Translations under genes and position numbers: made by a program
NCBI GenBank assembly: GCA_038049695.1
Contig: CP142458.1
Location: forward strand, 42,687,501 to 42,751,500
Direction of reading: 5' to 3'
DNA: 64,000 nt
DNA from: Cinnamomum chago
Taxonomy: Eukaryota > Streptophyta > Magnoliopsida > Laurales > Lauraceae
Notes under the pieces: generated by a model
Databases searched by the model: none
What the model was told of the DNA's origin: nothing
The model's input: only the letters and a program-made list of their open reading frames with translations
In this document: piece by piece, positions 21,293 through 33,300 of the stretch
How the letters are laid out: every line of letters begins with the position of its first letter
Position numbering within the stretch: the first letter of the stretch is position 1

Positions 21293-24200
21293 TGACGTTG
21301 CGACCCGGAGTCCGTGGCCATCGGATTCCGCGTCACACTCAACCTCTAGCATATAGCTATTACATCAAGAACCGTATCGGACTGGAGTAAACCATCATAA
21401 CAAAGTACAGAGCTGACAGTAACATGATATTTCATTCCCAATATGTTTCAGTTACAATTATCAATGTACATTAATTAAGAAACCCAAGAAAAGGCTAATA
21501 AAAGCCATACAATAATAAGCTATTAACCACTACCCCAAATATGACGTGGCTCCGATGTCAAGCTCAATGTCTACATGACATAGCCGACAAACCAACCTGC
21601 AAAACATGGCTCCACAGCCAACAAAAGCACTCATCTCGGGACGAAGAAGTCTAGACCTGAGTACCAAATGTAGTGGGTCAGACACGACGGTCTGGCAGGT
21701 GGATAAAAAGACAACAAATATACTGAAGAATAAAACATATAATAAATCATGCTATTTGATCAAATGCTGCATATAATTAAATGGTTGCAAAATTGTGGAT
21801 CTCTGACAAAACATGTATTCGTTTCAAGTATGGGTAAAACATGAAGATCTAACAAAACATATGTCCATTTACATCATCTATAAAAGCATATATATTTGAC
21901 AATCGGGTCTTCGTGTAAAACATGTGTAAATATAGAGGTTTGGCAAAACAACGTTCATTTGGAACTTAGGTAAAAGCATAAGTATTCAACAAACCGGGTA
22001 TTCATTTAAAACATGTGTAACCAAAGAAATCTAACAAAACTAATGTTCATTTAAATATATTTCAAAGCATGGATATTTAACAAATCAGGTAATCATTTAA
22101 AACAGGTATAAACATAGGGATCTGGCAAAACAAGTGTCATTTAAAACATAGCACGGATATTTCACAATTCGGGTATTCATTTAAAACATGTGTAATCATA
22201 TAAATCTAGCAAAATCATTGGTCGTTTGAAACATATGTAAAAGCATGGGTATTCACTCAACCGGCATTCATTTAAGACATGTGCGTGTACAAAGAACAGA
22301 AAACAATATAATAATAATAACTGAATTCACCTTGGAGAATATTAACACTTGTTTAAATAATAACTTTCATAAAGGAAATGAATCATTTATCGGAAAACAA
22401 ATACGCAATATAAAACATGTCGGGTATCCAAGGAATCTGGAACTGGCAAGATGACAATCACAAAAAGCTAAGTCCTCTATCACCGAAGTGACAAGAGTAT
22501 AACGGGGCGTTGGTCTCAGTCACACAAGGTGAGGAGACTCAACGCAAATCATGTATACAATATAAATATACGGGAACGGGACCACGGTAGCGAACCGGGT
22601 ATCGGGACGGGACCACGGTAATAAACCGGGTATAGGGTTCCAAACTGCAGCTGGCGGGACGGGAGGAGGATCTTCAAGTCGGTGGATCAAACCGACAAGG
22701 TTATCCAAGCTTAGTGATGCCGACTCATAAGTCAAATAACAAATCGAGACATATGCAAGTAAATCAAGTACAATAAAATAAACGAGCAAGACGGGGGTGC
22801 TCAAAGGCACACTATCGTTCCATGTCGGGCAATACATTTCGGGACAAATAACTGTTACTAATGTAACTTCAATGCTTTCGGGAAAACAAGTCGTGTAATG
22901 TAAATCTTGGAAATGAGGAAATACAATGAACTAATACAATTTCGGGAAAAGGAATGATTTCAAGATTTGTTTAAGGTGAATAGGGGTCCCGTATGTCGAT
23001 TGTAATGATAACTTGGTACTCCTTGAGTTTGAAGACATTCCGGGCTCCTTATACACTTTACGATTTTCAAATGCACAATATCAAGGTAAAAACTCTTAAT
23101 CACATACTGGTTTTCATTGGTTCAAATATCCACTTCATTTTTCAATCTTTGATTACTAAGATAAGTATACCATTGGATTCCTTGCTTCAAGAGCTTTCCA
23201 ACGGTATATAGAACTTCAAAATCCGATATGAGAATCAAAAGTTATAGGCGTTTCAAAGTGGCCCCTTTTTTTTTCCTACAGGTTTCTGGCGTCCACGTCT
23301 GGACGCCCGGAAGCAGAAAAGGGCGCCCAAGTCTCTGTCTCCTGGCGTCCGGACGCCAGGAGGCAGAAACCTCCCAGGCATCCGAAATTTTGTTGTTTTT
23401 TGACATCCTTTCCCTCCTTTCTCTTCCACTTGAACTCTTATACAAATTGAGTTTTTCCTTGCTTCAACAAACATCCAAACTAAAATAAAAACTCCCATCA
23501 AAACTCCCATGAAAAATTAATTTAAACATCTCTTTCTTCTCATTTCACAATAAACAAAGGGAAGAATCCCCAATATACACAAGGTCCATTTGAGCCAAAA
23601 ATCTAGAGATAAATCAAGAATATTGATTCACATTTCCTAAACCATAGATGATTTAGCAAAACTCATTAAATGAGCATCTATTTCAAATCAATGCAAGCTA
23701 GTAAACATAAACATGGGTGGAGAAACCAACCCCATTCATTTCAAAACCATATGAATAAACTTTGACCAAATGAAATGCATATATTTCCAAGGGATTTGAC
23801 AAGAGAGAAACAACCATTAATATGCATTTTCGAAATCAATAGAAATATGACGAGAAGCATGTGTAGAAACATATATCACATTATCAAGAACAAGTAATAA
23901 AACTTAGGTTTTTCTCATAAAACTTAATAACATTCAAACCATCCATTCATCCACTTGTCTTGGGTTCCAAGCTAGCAAACCAAGCCTCTAATCACCTCTC
24001 AAGCTCAAGATCAACAATCTCTACAAAAACCCCAAAACAAACCCTAAAATGGGTCAAACAATGAAAGACAAGGAATTGGCTCAAACCAAGCTAGGAAATA
24101 GAACTTAAGGGAAAGCCATTGCACATAAAAGGAAAATGGGAAGGAGTCTTTACCTCTAGAGTCATCAATCAACAAGAAGAAGCTCGAAATAGGGGCTGCC

Positions 24201-24919
24201 CACCTTGGTTTTGCACAAGAAATACATCCATGGGAAGCTAAAGAGATGGGGAAGAAGATGGCATGGTGGGGTTTCCAAATGGCAAGGTTTCCTCCATGAA
24301 ATGAGAGGAGAAAGCAAGAAGAAAGGGAAGGGGAAGCTCAGTTGCAGAGCTCCCCTTGTGGCTGGAACAAATGAGTGAGGGGAGAGAGAAGAGTCAACTA
24401 TTAACATGGGTGGGTGTGGGCCCCACTACACTCAAAACTTGCCAAGGGTAAAACATCTATTTGTGGGCCTTGGATGCGATCGACGAAGAAGAGAAAAATG
24501 CTTCTCATAAAATCTAGTTTTCAAAAAGTATAATTTTGGCATGGTTCTGAGATCTCGAAATTTGGGTCCAAATTCAATGTGAAAAGACCGATTTTGCCCT
24601 CAAGGCTGGAAAAACTGATTTTCGGAGCTTCGAATGGGTACGGAGTGAACACGAAAGTTGTAGAGGTTAACAAAATAAGTCAAATGAGGCTAAAACAAGA
24701 ATTATCAAAAATTTCGAATAACCTCCCAATCACGCGCAAAGTCACTAAAAGAACCCCCAAAGGGTCCCACTAATCACAAAGGCACTCAAAATTTCCCAAA
24801 ACTAGAGAAAAACCATTCTAGCTCACAAACTCAACCCAACAAATACTAATCCCACTAAAAGAAACTAATCCACAAATAAAACAACACTAATCCAGAAAAT
24901 TAGGGGTCGGGTTCTCACA
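21293..24919 (-). mobile_element. Nested solo LTR, opposite orientation, related family
   Basis: Read on minus it begins TGTGAGAACCCGACCCC at 24919 and ends near 21293. It is alignable by eye to the host LTR at both ends: TAGTGGGACCCTTTGGGGGTT near the start, the block at 22980-23050 against 24925-24990, and 22500-22740 against 25230-25450. U3 contains the perfect 20-bp palindrome CCTGGCGTCCGGACGCCAGG at 23341-23360. No clear target duplication was found, so insertion with deletion or a rearrangement is possible. About 200 bp of the host LTR seem missing at the junction. Confidence 0.75.
21830..22290. repeat. About four tandem ~110-bp repeats in the nested LTR
   Basis: The block TATTCATTTAAAACATGTGTAA followed by an AAATCTAGCAAAAC-like block recurs roughly every 85-120 bp. 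It is absent from the homologous outer LTR and accounts for most of the length difference between the two. Confidence 0.7.
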
Positions 24920-26223
24920 TAGCCCGGAATGTCTTCAAACTCAAGGAGTACCAAATCATTTCAATAATCGACATATGGGACCCCTATTCACTTAAATAGA
25001 TCTTGAAATCAATATTTTCCCGGAAGTGTAATAGTTCATTTTATTTCTTCATTTCCAAGATTTACTGTACATGATCTGTTTTTCCGAAAGCTTGATGGTT
25101 ACACTAGTAACATTGACTTGTCCCGAAGAGTATTGCCCGATATGAAATGAAAGTTATACATTTGAATATTCTTGCACGTTCATTGATTTACTTGTACTTG
25201 ATTCATTTGCATATGTATCGATGTGTTATTTAACCTATGAGTCGGCATCACTAAGCTTGGATACCTTGTCGGTTTGATCCACCGACTTGGAAATCCCTCT
25301 CCCGTCCCGCCAGCTGCAGTTTGGATCCTGATACCCGGTCATTATCGTGGTCCCGTCCCGATACCCGGTTCGCTACCGTGGTCCTGTCCCGTATATTTAT
25401 ATTGTATATATGATTTGCGTTGATTCTCCTCACCTTGTGTGACTGAGATCAACGTTCCGTGATACTGTTGTCACGTTAGTGACAGAGGACTTAGCTTTAT
25501 GTGATTGCCATCTTGTGAGTTCCCGATCCCTTGATTACCTCATATGTTTTATCTTGTTTACATGTTTTCTAGCAAATGATTTATCTATTTTGTGAGAGTT
25601 CTTGCTTAAACAGATTTCCTTGCTTTTCGAGATATTTCATCTATTATATGTTGTTGTATCTTTTCACTCTCTTGCCAGACCGTCGTGTCTGATCCTTTGC
25701 TTTGGTACTCAGGCCCCGTTGCCGGTTTCCTTGAGGAGGAGTCGGAGGAGGCGGTAGGTGAGCCGCAACCTCTAGTTGAGTGGCGTGCTGACGATGTCAT
25801 GTGGACATCGGGTTGCTACAAGAGGCGTACCATTTTGGGGAGAACTTATTAACCATTCTTTTGGGTTATTATTTTGTAATATTGGCCTTTGTTGGCCTCT
25901 AATTTTGGGGAATGTAACTAAATGATATTTTGTCTAACTTTAACAACTTTTGGGAAACATGCTATAGATCATTGCTCATTCTGATACAGTTTTGATATTT
26001 GATGTTAATGCTTGCATGACTAGAGATAGTTGTCTATTTGATTTGCTACATGCTTCCACACTCAAAAGAAATATTCATGTAAGGTTGTGATATCCTCACC
26101 GCGGACACCTGTGGGAAATTAAATAAGTTGTATATTGTTGATGTATATAATTCCTCATTAATCATTATACACTAATGTCCCGATCCCGGATTGGGATTTC
26201 CGGTCCGGGGTCGCGACAACTAT

Positions 26224-27089
26224 GGAATCAATTTTGTTAGAGTATGTAAACGATACAACTGCACGGCTTTGAATATCCGGACATAATTACATTGTTTGGA
26301 CAAATACAACCACACATATATTGCTTATGTTCGGCCGTGAATGGCTGAAATTAATTCTTTTGTACGACATTGTAGTGCCGTTCAATGCTGAATTGTTCAT
26401 ACTGTGTTGTCACCCAAAGTACAACGGAACGGCTATGCAGGGCCGAACGGTTCTTCTCTGACTAAAAAATAAATCGCGATGAATATGCTTACGTTGATAC
26501 TGTTAGAATGATCAGGAACCATCATCTGCTTGTCCTTTGGCTTGTCTATTGCTTAAGAATGCTAGTTAAGTGGGTAACAATTTTGAATGAAATCAAGATT
26601 AATGAGATGAAGTAAAATAGAGAATGAGGTGAAGATTTAAACTGGGAGAGAAAATGAAAGAGAAGAGATAGCAATGAGAGTGAGACCAAAAATGAAATGT
26701 ATCATCAGAAGCACTGTTAATTCATCTAAGGGAGAGGAGTCAATGTAGCAAGTAGAAACCCTTCTCATGTATTCATATAGGAGGAAAAACACAGTGGGTA
26801 GAAAGTGTATGGAGGACGAAATGAAGCCACATTTTCGTAAATTTACAATTGGGAATTTTAGTATCCATTTATTGGAGCGTGCGGAGAGCCCTTTTCAGTG
26901 TGCAGGTAGCAGCTCTCTTTCACAAGAAGTAACAAACGGCAGTTCCTGAAGACAGACGGAGCCGCCTCCTCACATGGAGAAAAACTCCAGAAAACAGAAA
27001 TCGGTTGCAAGACGATAAGAGAAGCAAGCAAACCAACTTCGTCTTTGAAACGGCTTCTACTTGAAACCCCTAACTTCCACTGTGGAGAA
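26224..27089 (+). promoter_or_regulatory. Upstream region of the coiled-coil gene
   Basis: About 870 bp between the solo LTR and the start codon, AT-rich, with no recognisable transposon. It should hold the promoter and 5' UTR. I see no convincing TATA box at a fixed distance. The LTR end lies close enough to influence expression, but that is not shown. Confidence 0.4.
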
Positions 27090-27390
27090 ATGGAAGAAGA
27101 AGTTGAGGTGAGAGATGTTGTATTATAAGAGAACAAATAAACCCTATTCTCCTTCTTGCTCCCTCCCCCTCCCTCCCTCTTACATCTCTTCCTTTGTTTG
27201 ACGCCTTGTACAGAAATTGGCTGCCTTGAAGAAGGCATATGCAGATATAATCCTCAACATTGCGAAAGAGGCGGCAGCCCGTATCCTGATTTCGGAGCGT
27301 AAGACTCTCCGTTTTCAGCAGGACGTCTTTGATGCCAAGGAGGAGGCTCTCAACATGCTCCTCCGTCTCAAGAAAGTCATGGATTCGAAG
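27090..27390 (+). CDS. Exons 1 and 2 of the coiled-coil gene
   Basis: Exon 1 (27090-27107) encodes MEEEVE and ends at donor GTGAGA. Intron 1 (27108-27213) is CT-rich before acceptor TACAG. Exon 2 (27214-27390) encodes [11 protein letters not shown] through KKVMDSK and ends at donor GTATGC in phase 0. The start ATG is the first in a purine-rich context, GAGAAATGGAAG. Confidence 0.8.
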
Positions 27391-30300
27391 GTATGCTGTC
27401 ATGATTCCGCTGTTTTTAATACAAATGAAATGTAATTTATGCATTTTTTTTGGTAAACAGAGAATTATACTAATGTTGGTGTGCGTATTTTCCTTGCATT
27501 GCGATCTGATTCAACAGTCTCAATGTGGAGTTGTTTCCACCAAATTTCATTCGCTCCGAATAACCTTATGTCTAGTTGATTTCTGCTCGTTAGGGAAATA
27601 TTCAACTGTTCTATTGAGACCAATCCTAGGACCCAACAGATCAAATAATTGTAATCAGAGTGGGTTTGTGCTAGGCCTGGCACTTGTAAACTTGTAACCC
27701 TACTTTTAGGTCCTGTAGTGTGGTATTCATTTTATTTTGGTTTTTTTTTTATATGGTAACTGATTTTTCTTGGTGGGTCAGTCATGCGAAGGTTTATAGA
27801 GGAGGGAAATTTGACAGATGGTTTTTATTGATTTAGAGAAGGTCCATGATGGTAGTATTTAGCATAACTATGGGTATTTGTGTTAGAGACATGTGTTGAG
27901 GGGGTGTAACAAGTGCAAGGTCTATGTGTGGGAGGAAGACTGAAATCCCAATTGCAGTTTTAATTACCAAGTGTCTGCTTATAGCTCCTAAGTATTTGCC
28001 TTAGTTATGGAAACTTGATGGTGGATATTTGAGAGGAAACTCCTTCATTAAATGCTGTTTTCAGACGATTTGCTTCCAATTTTCATGGTTCTAGGAGCAG
28101 GGATGATGATCTAATCACATCTAAAAACTACTTCATATGTGATAAACATTGATATCTGGAAGTAATTTGTAATTGTTAGACAAAATGGAGGGACAAATAG
28201 TAATTGTGCAAGGTGGGCAAAATAGAGACAAGCTAGCAAAGTGTTGTTTGATTGTTGACTGCCGCTACGTCATCTAAAGGGACCCTTTTTATTCAAAAGA
28301 TGACAATTCGACTTGCAATGAATGATGGAGTTGAATGTTGGGAAATGGAGAAATGACAGAAGGGAAAACCACATGTGTCTACTAAGATGGATGTGTGGAG
28401 TAGCCAATAATTATAATGACACAGTCAAATAATCAGATTTAATGCATCGAGAGTTGTAGGGCTATTTGCCTTATTCTTTGCGTTTTGAAATTTCTATGTT
28501 TGTGGGAAGTTCAAGAGTTAGCTAGGAAGTTCATATTGTTTGGTCTTCTATGTTGAATAGAGTTAATTCTTGGGTCTTCTAGGATGACCAAAGTAATTAC
28601 TTGTTTGTTTTCAATATATAGACATGATTATGGTGGTTGCTAAAAAGTTTATATAAGGATGTAAGGGGTCATGAGTAGGACAACTTCAGATTATTTTACA
28701 AATTTTCTGAATGAACTGGTTCTTCTCTCAACTTTAGTTAATAAGCTTTTCATTGATATCCCTTTAACAAATCTTGGCTCCAACAGGGATTGGAGTATCT
28801 TTGTTATAAGTTGATTTCTTAATGTCACGCCCGGAACCTAGAGCTCTTCGAATTCTGTGTCGGAACTCATATTGTATCACATTCTCATTATGAATCAAAT
28901 AATTAAGCAAAATAAGGAATTAGACAATCCTATTAAATTAAACTTTCACATATATATAGGTTTGAAAATCCAATTAAAGCACTAACAATGCCAACTAATT
29001 TCAAAGAAAACTTCTACATTACAAAATGTCAGCTGCAGTGAATAAATGAAACGAACTAATCATAATGATGAATCTACTTCTCTGTTATCTCTAGGTGACT
29101 CTGTCTCTCAAGTGCGCATCTTGAAATCTATCTCTTGATTCTTACGATATTCCCGAGTTTCTTAAGTTTTGGTTACTTGGATTGGGGCAAATTCACAAAA
29201 TATCAGTACAAATGAGTGAATAGACAATCTAATCTAGTTGTACAGATAACAAAAAAATAGATAAAATTACATACAATTTAAAATAACATCCAAAGTCCAA
29301 AGGTCCCACTCATGGGCAAGTCAAGGTCAATCGGGTCAAATCTACCGACAACTTCCTAATCACTAAATAACACAGTCCCAAATTCACGCTCCACAAAGAC
29401 GCCACATATAACAAAATAGTTTCTCAAAATTCCTTTCCATACATCAGAAAATAATTCCTTTTTATCTGAAACAAAATTGACCACACGGTCCAAAATTAAC
29501 AAAATGGACAAAAATCAACCTTCCCAAATATCCAAAGCCAACAAAACTCCTGAATTTGGCCATTTGTATGGGGACATCATCCCATACGGTGCTAGTGGTC
29601 TAAGTGTGTTCAAGGGGTTCCTCCAAAACCGCTAATCCATCCTAACTCATTGTTTGTCCAAATTCCAAATAATACCTATCTCTTCAAAACCTGACATTCA
29701 ACCTGTTCTCAACATCTCTAATGGGTAAGTTTCCATAATCAGCTACTCTCTGCCTCTCAAATTATGTGGCTTTAATCTTCCCCAGTCCGAATCAAAATTG
29801 GTATCCAACGTGTGTGGGGGTAAATTACATAACTCGCACTTTACATAATTGTGGTAAGACATTCAATTTACAAACTAACCTCAACATATACCCATACCAA
29901 TTACATACTGCATCAACAAAATACACATGTATAATCCCCAAATAATAATAACATACACATTAATCCACAAATACAATTTAAATCACAATTTGTCAAGTAA
30001 TAGGGTCCTAAGCGCAATTTATGGAAGTTAAGAACTCAGGAGATGAACACAAATGGATTTTAAATATAATAACCATGGATCAAAATAGCTACGTAGCGGC
30101 TGCTATTTCGGGCGTAGTGGTTTCTAGAATTTTAAATATAATATCCCTCCCAAAGGACTTCCATTGGTATCCATCTTGCACTTTCAATTGGTATCGAACT
30201 GGGGTTACTTTATAAAGGTTTAACCACCTAGAGTAGATCCTTTTGCTAAATCCATGCAGAAACCCAAGGGAAATTTTGTGTCCAGGCCTCCATATTTTGA

Positions 30301-33300
30301 TGGATCTAACTATGCTCATTGGAAAGCCCGGATGGAAATATTCCTAAATTCTATGGATTGGGCAATATGGGATATTATAGAAATGGGATGGACAACTCCC
30401 ATTGAAGAAGTGGTTGTTAATGGGGTAAAAACCACTATGCCCTTACCTTATGCTAAATGGACCGAAGGTCCCAAGAACTTCAGATCTACAAATGGTAAGC
30501 ACTTGATGCCGTCACCTGTGCTGTCTCACCTGATGAATTCAAATGAATTATGACTTGTAAGACAGCCAAACAACCATGCGATATTTAAAAAATGACCCAT
30601 GAAGGGCGCACCATGGTGAAGCGATTCAAACTCCAACTCCTCACTTCTAAATTTGAAAATATTCTTATGGAAGAAAATGAGACTTTTATGGAATTCTATA
30701 TGAAGTTGAATGACATAATAAACTCTATGTGGGGATGAGGAGAGTCTATACCGGAAGCTAAAACCTGTAGTAAGATCTTGAGATCACTTCTAGATAGGTT
30801 TAACTCGGTTACCTCAATTGAAAAACATAGGGACCCAGAGACTATGAAGGGATATGAGCTTGTAGGATTCCTTCAAACCTATGAGCCCCACTTGACACCT
30901 AAAAAGAAGTGTATAGCATTAAATTCATCACGCACTTCATCTAAATCTAACTTGAAACTGAAAGTGAGAGTGACTGAGTGATGATGATAATGAAGAGGTG
31001 CTCTTCTTGCAAAGAAATTTCTACTTTAAGAAGAGAAACCAAAGTGAACAAAAAGGATAAATCCTTTTACCATAACAAAAACCAAGTAAAATCCAGCTCC
31101 TCTAAAAGCAAGTCAAAGGACTTCCAATGTTACAATTGTAAAGGTTATGGCCATATTTCAATAGAATGTGATGTGAAGATCTACACCTCCAACGGTGAGA
31201 TCGAGTCCTGGGACTTAAATACCCTAATATCCTTAGGAGAAACTCACGTGAAAGAAGAACTGAACTCTTATTAAAAATTATAGCATGATCATTACAATGG
31301 CATACTACTCTATATATAGAGTAATAAGATGGTTCTATACTAACGAGGACTTCTAAAATAGTAAGCTACTAATCTTAATCAGTATTAGAATTTAGGAAAT
31401 AACATACTAAGTAACTTGATTAAATTAGCAATATCTAAACTAAGATAGGGATCTCTAATTAGAGATCACGTGGACCCCATCAAGTGGGCCATCAGGTCTT
31501 GCGGGCCTTGGTCCTTGATCGGCTTGCATCAACTCTCTCCGACTTGGAAAAACTCGACTCCGGCGAGTGAATGGCCTGATACCGCTCGTACAGATCGGGA
31601 TTAAGACGCTGGAAATCGGTTGCTGTAATCCATGTGGCATCCGAAAGAGGACGGCCTTTCCAGCGAACAAGAAATTTCTGAAATCCCCCGCGTCTAGTGG
31701 AAACAATCTGATCATCAAGCACATCAACAATCTGATCCGTAGGAGCCTGTGAAAGTGGTAGCTGAAGTTCATGTGCTTCGGGCGGGCTGTCTTGTCTTGG
31801 TCATGGCCCTTATAGAGAGTAAGATCTTCAACATTGAAGGTAGCATTGAAACCAAGATCTGGTGGTAAATCCAACACATGCATTAGGACCAATTTTCTTG
31901 AAAATCTTAAACGGCTCGGAATTGCGGGGGTGTAGCTTTTTGTTGGCTCCTGGTGGAAGGCGCTCGGGACGATTACGAAGCATAACCATATCACCTTCCT
32001 CAAACTGAACTAATCGACGTCGCTTATCTGCAAGTGCTTTATAAGAATCATTGCTTGCTGCAATATGACGCCGAACTTCCTCATGAACCTGTTGCATATG
32101 ACGAATAAAATTATCCGCATCAGCACTTGGTCTTGCTTCGACCGGAAGGGAAATAAGATCAATTGGTAGACGTGGTCTAGTGCCAGTGACTGCTTCAAAA
32201 GGAGAAATGCTGGTGGATCGGTTGACTGAGTTATTATAGGCAAACTTAGCCATAGGCAGAACCTGATCCCATGTAGTGAGATGGTCGAGCACCAAGCAAT
32301 GTAGCAATTACCAAGGCTACGGTAGACGACTTCTGTCTGACCATCAGTTTGTGGATGATAGGCAGTAGAAAATTACAACTTTGTTTTGGACATGCCCCAT
32401 AATGTCTTCCAGAAGTAGCTAACGAACTTTGTATCCCTGTCAGACACAATGGTCTTCGGAAGTCCATGTAGGCGGACGACTTCCCTAAAGAAGAGTTGGG
32501 CAACTTTGTAGGCATCGGCTGTGTTGGAACAAGGAATAAAATGAGCCATTTTTGAGAAACGATCCACAACCACAAAGACAGTCGAATTTCCTGCGGGTCA
32601 TAGGTAACCCAAGTACAAAATCCATGCTGATATCTTCCCAGGGACCCTGTGGAATTGGCAACAGCTGATATAATCCCGCATTCTTCTTGCTTCCTTTGGC
32701 CAATTGGCAAGTACGACACCTCTCACAAATACGAGAAACATAGGGTGTCATGTGTGGCCAATAGTATCTATCTTCGACAAGCGCTAAGGTCTTATCACGA
32801 CCCAAATGTCCGCTACATCTTCCAGAATGGAGTTCCCTGATAACATGCTCGCGGATAGAAGTATTTGGGAGACAGAGGCGACTACCATAGAATAAATATC
32901 CATCATGAATGCTAAAATATGGATGTTTGAGATGCTCACCCTGAAGGATCTCATTATAGATGGTACCGAAGTCTTTGTCTGTCGCATAGGCCTCTTTGAG
33001 TTGCTCAAAACCCGATACAGAAATTGCCGTGGTAGTCAGGAGATGTTTCCTACGACTGAGAGCATCCGCGATCACATTTTCCTTGCCAGATTTATGGCGG
33101 ATGGTAAAGGTAGTCCTGAATATAAGCGCTCCACTTGGCAAAATTAGTGCCCATTTTATGTTGTGAATGAAGGTGCTTGAGAGACTCATGATCAGAGTAA
33201 AGTACAAATTCTCTACCTATCAGATAATGTCGCCAATGGCGAAGTGATTGAACAAGAGCATAGAACTCCAAGGCATAAGGAGAGTACTTGCGCTTTGAAT

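Larger units (their letters stand above)
19939..26218 (+). mobile_element. Solo LTR (long, Ty3-like) with an inverted LTR nested inside
   Basis: It begins TGTAAGACCCCGACCC and ends GGGGTCGCGACA, flanked by the perfect 5-bp duplication ACTAT (19934-19938 and 26219-26223). The LTR is in two parts, 19939-21292 and 24920-26218, separated by a related LTR in opposite orientation. U3 near 21166-21260 carries four CCGATCGATCGG-type palindromes. No gag or pol is present. Long LTRs starting TGTRAGACCC and ending GGGTCGCGACA recall Tekay/Del chromoviruses; this is inference. Confidence 0.85.
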
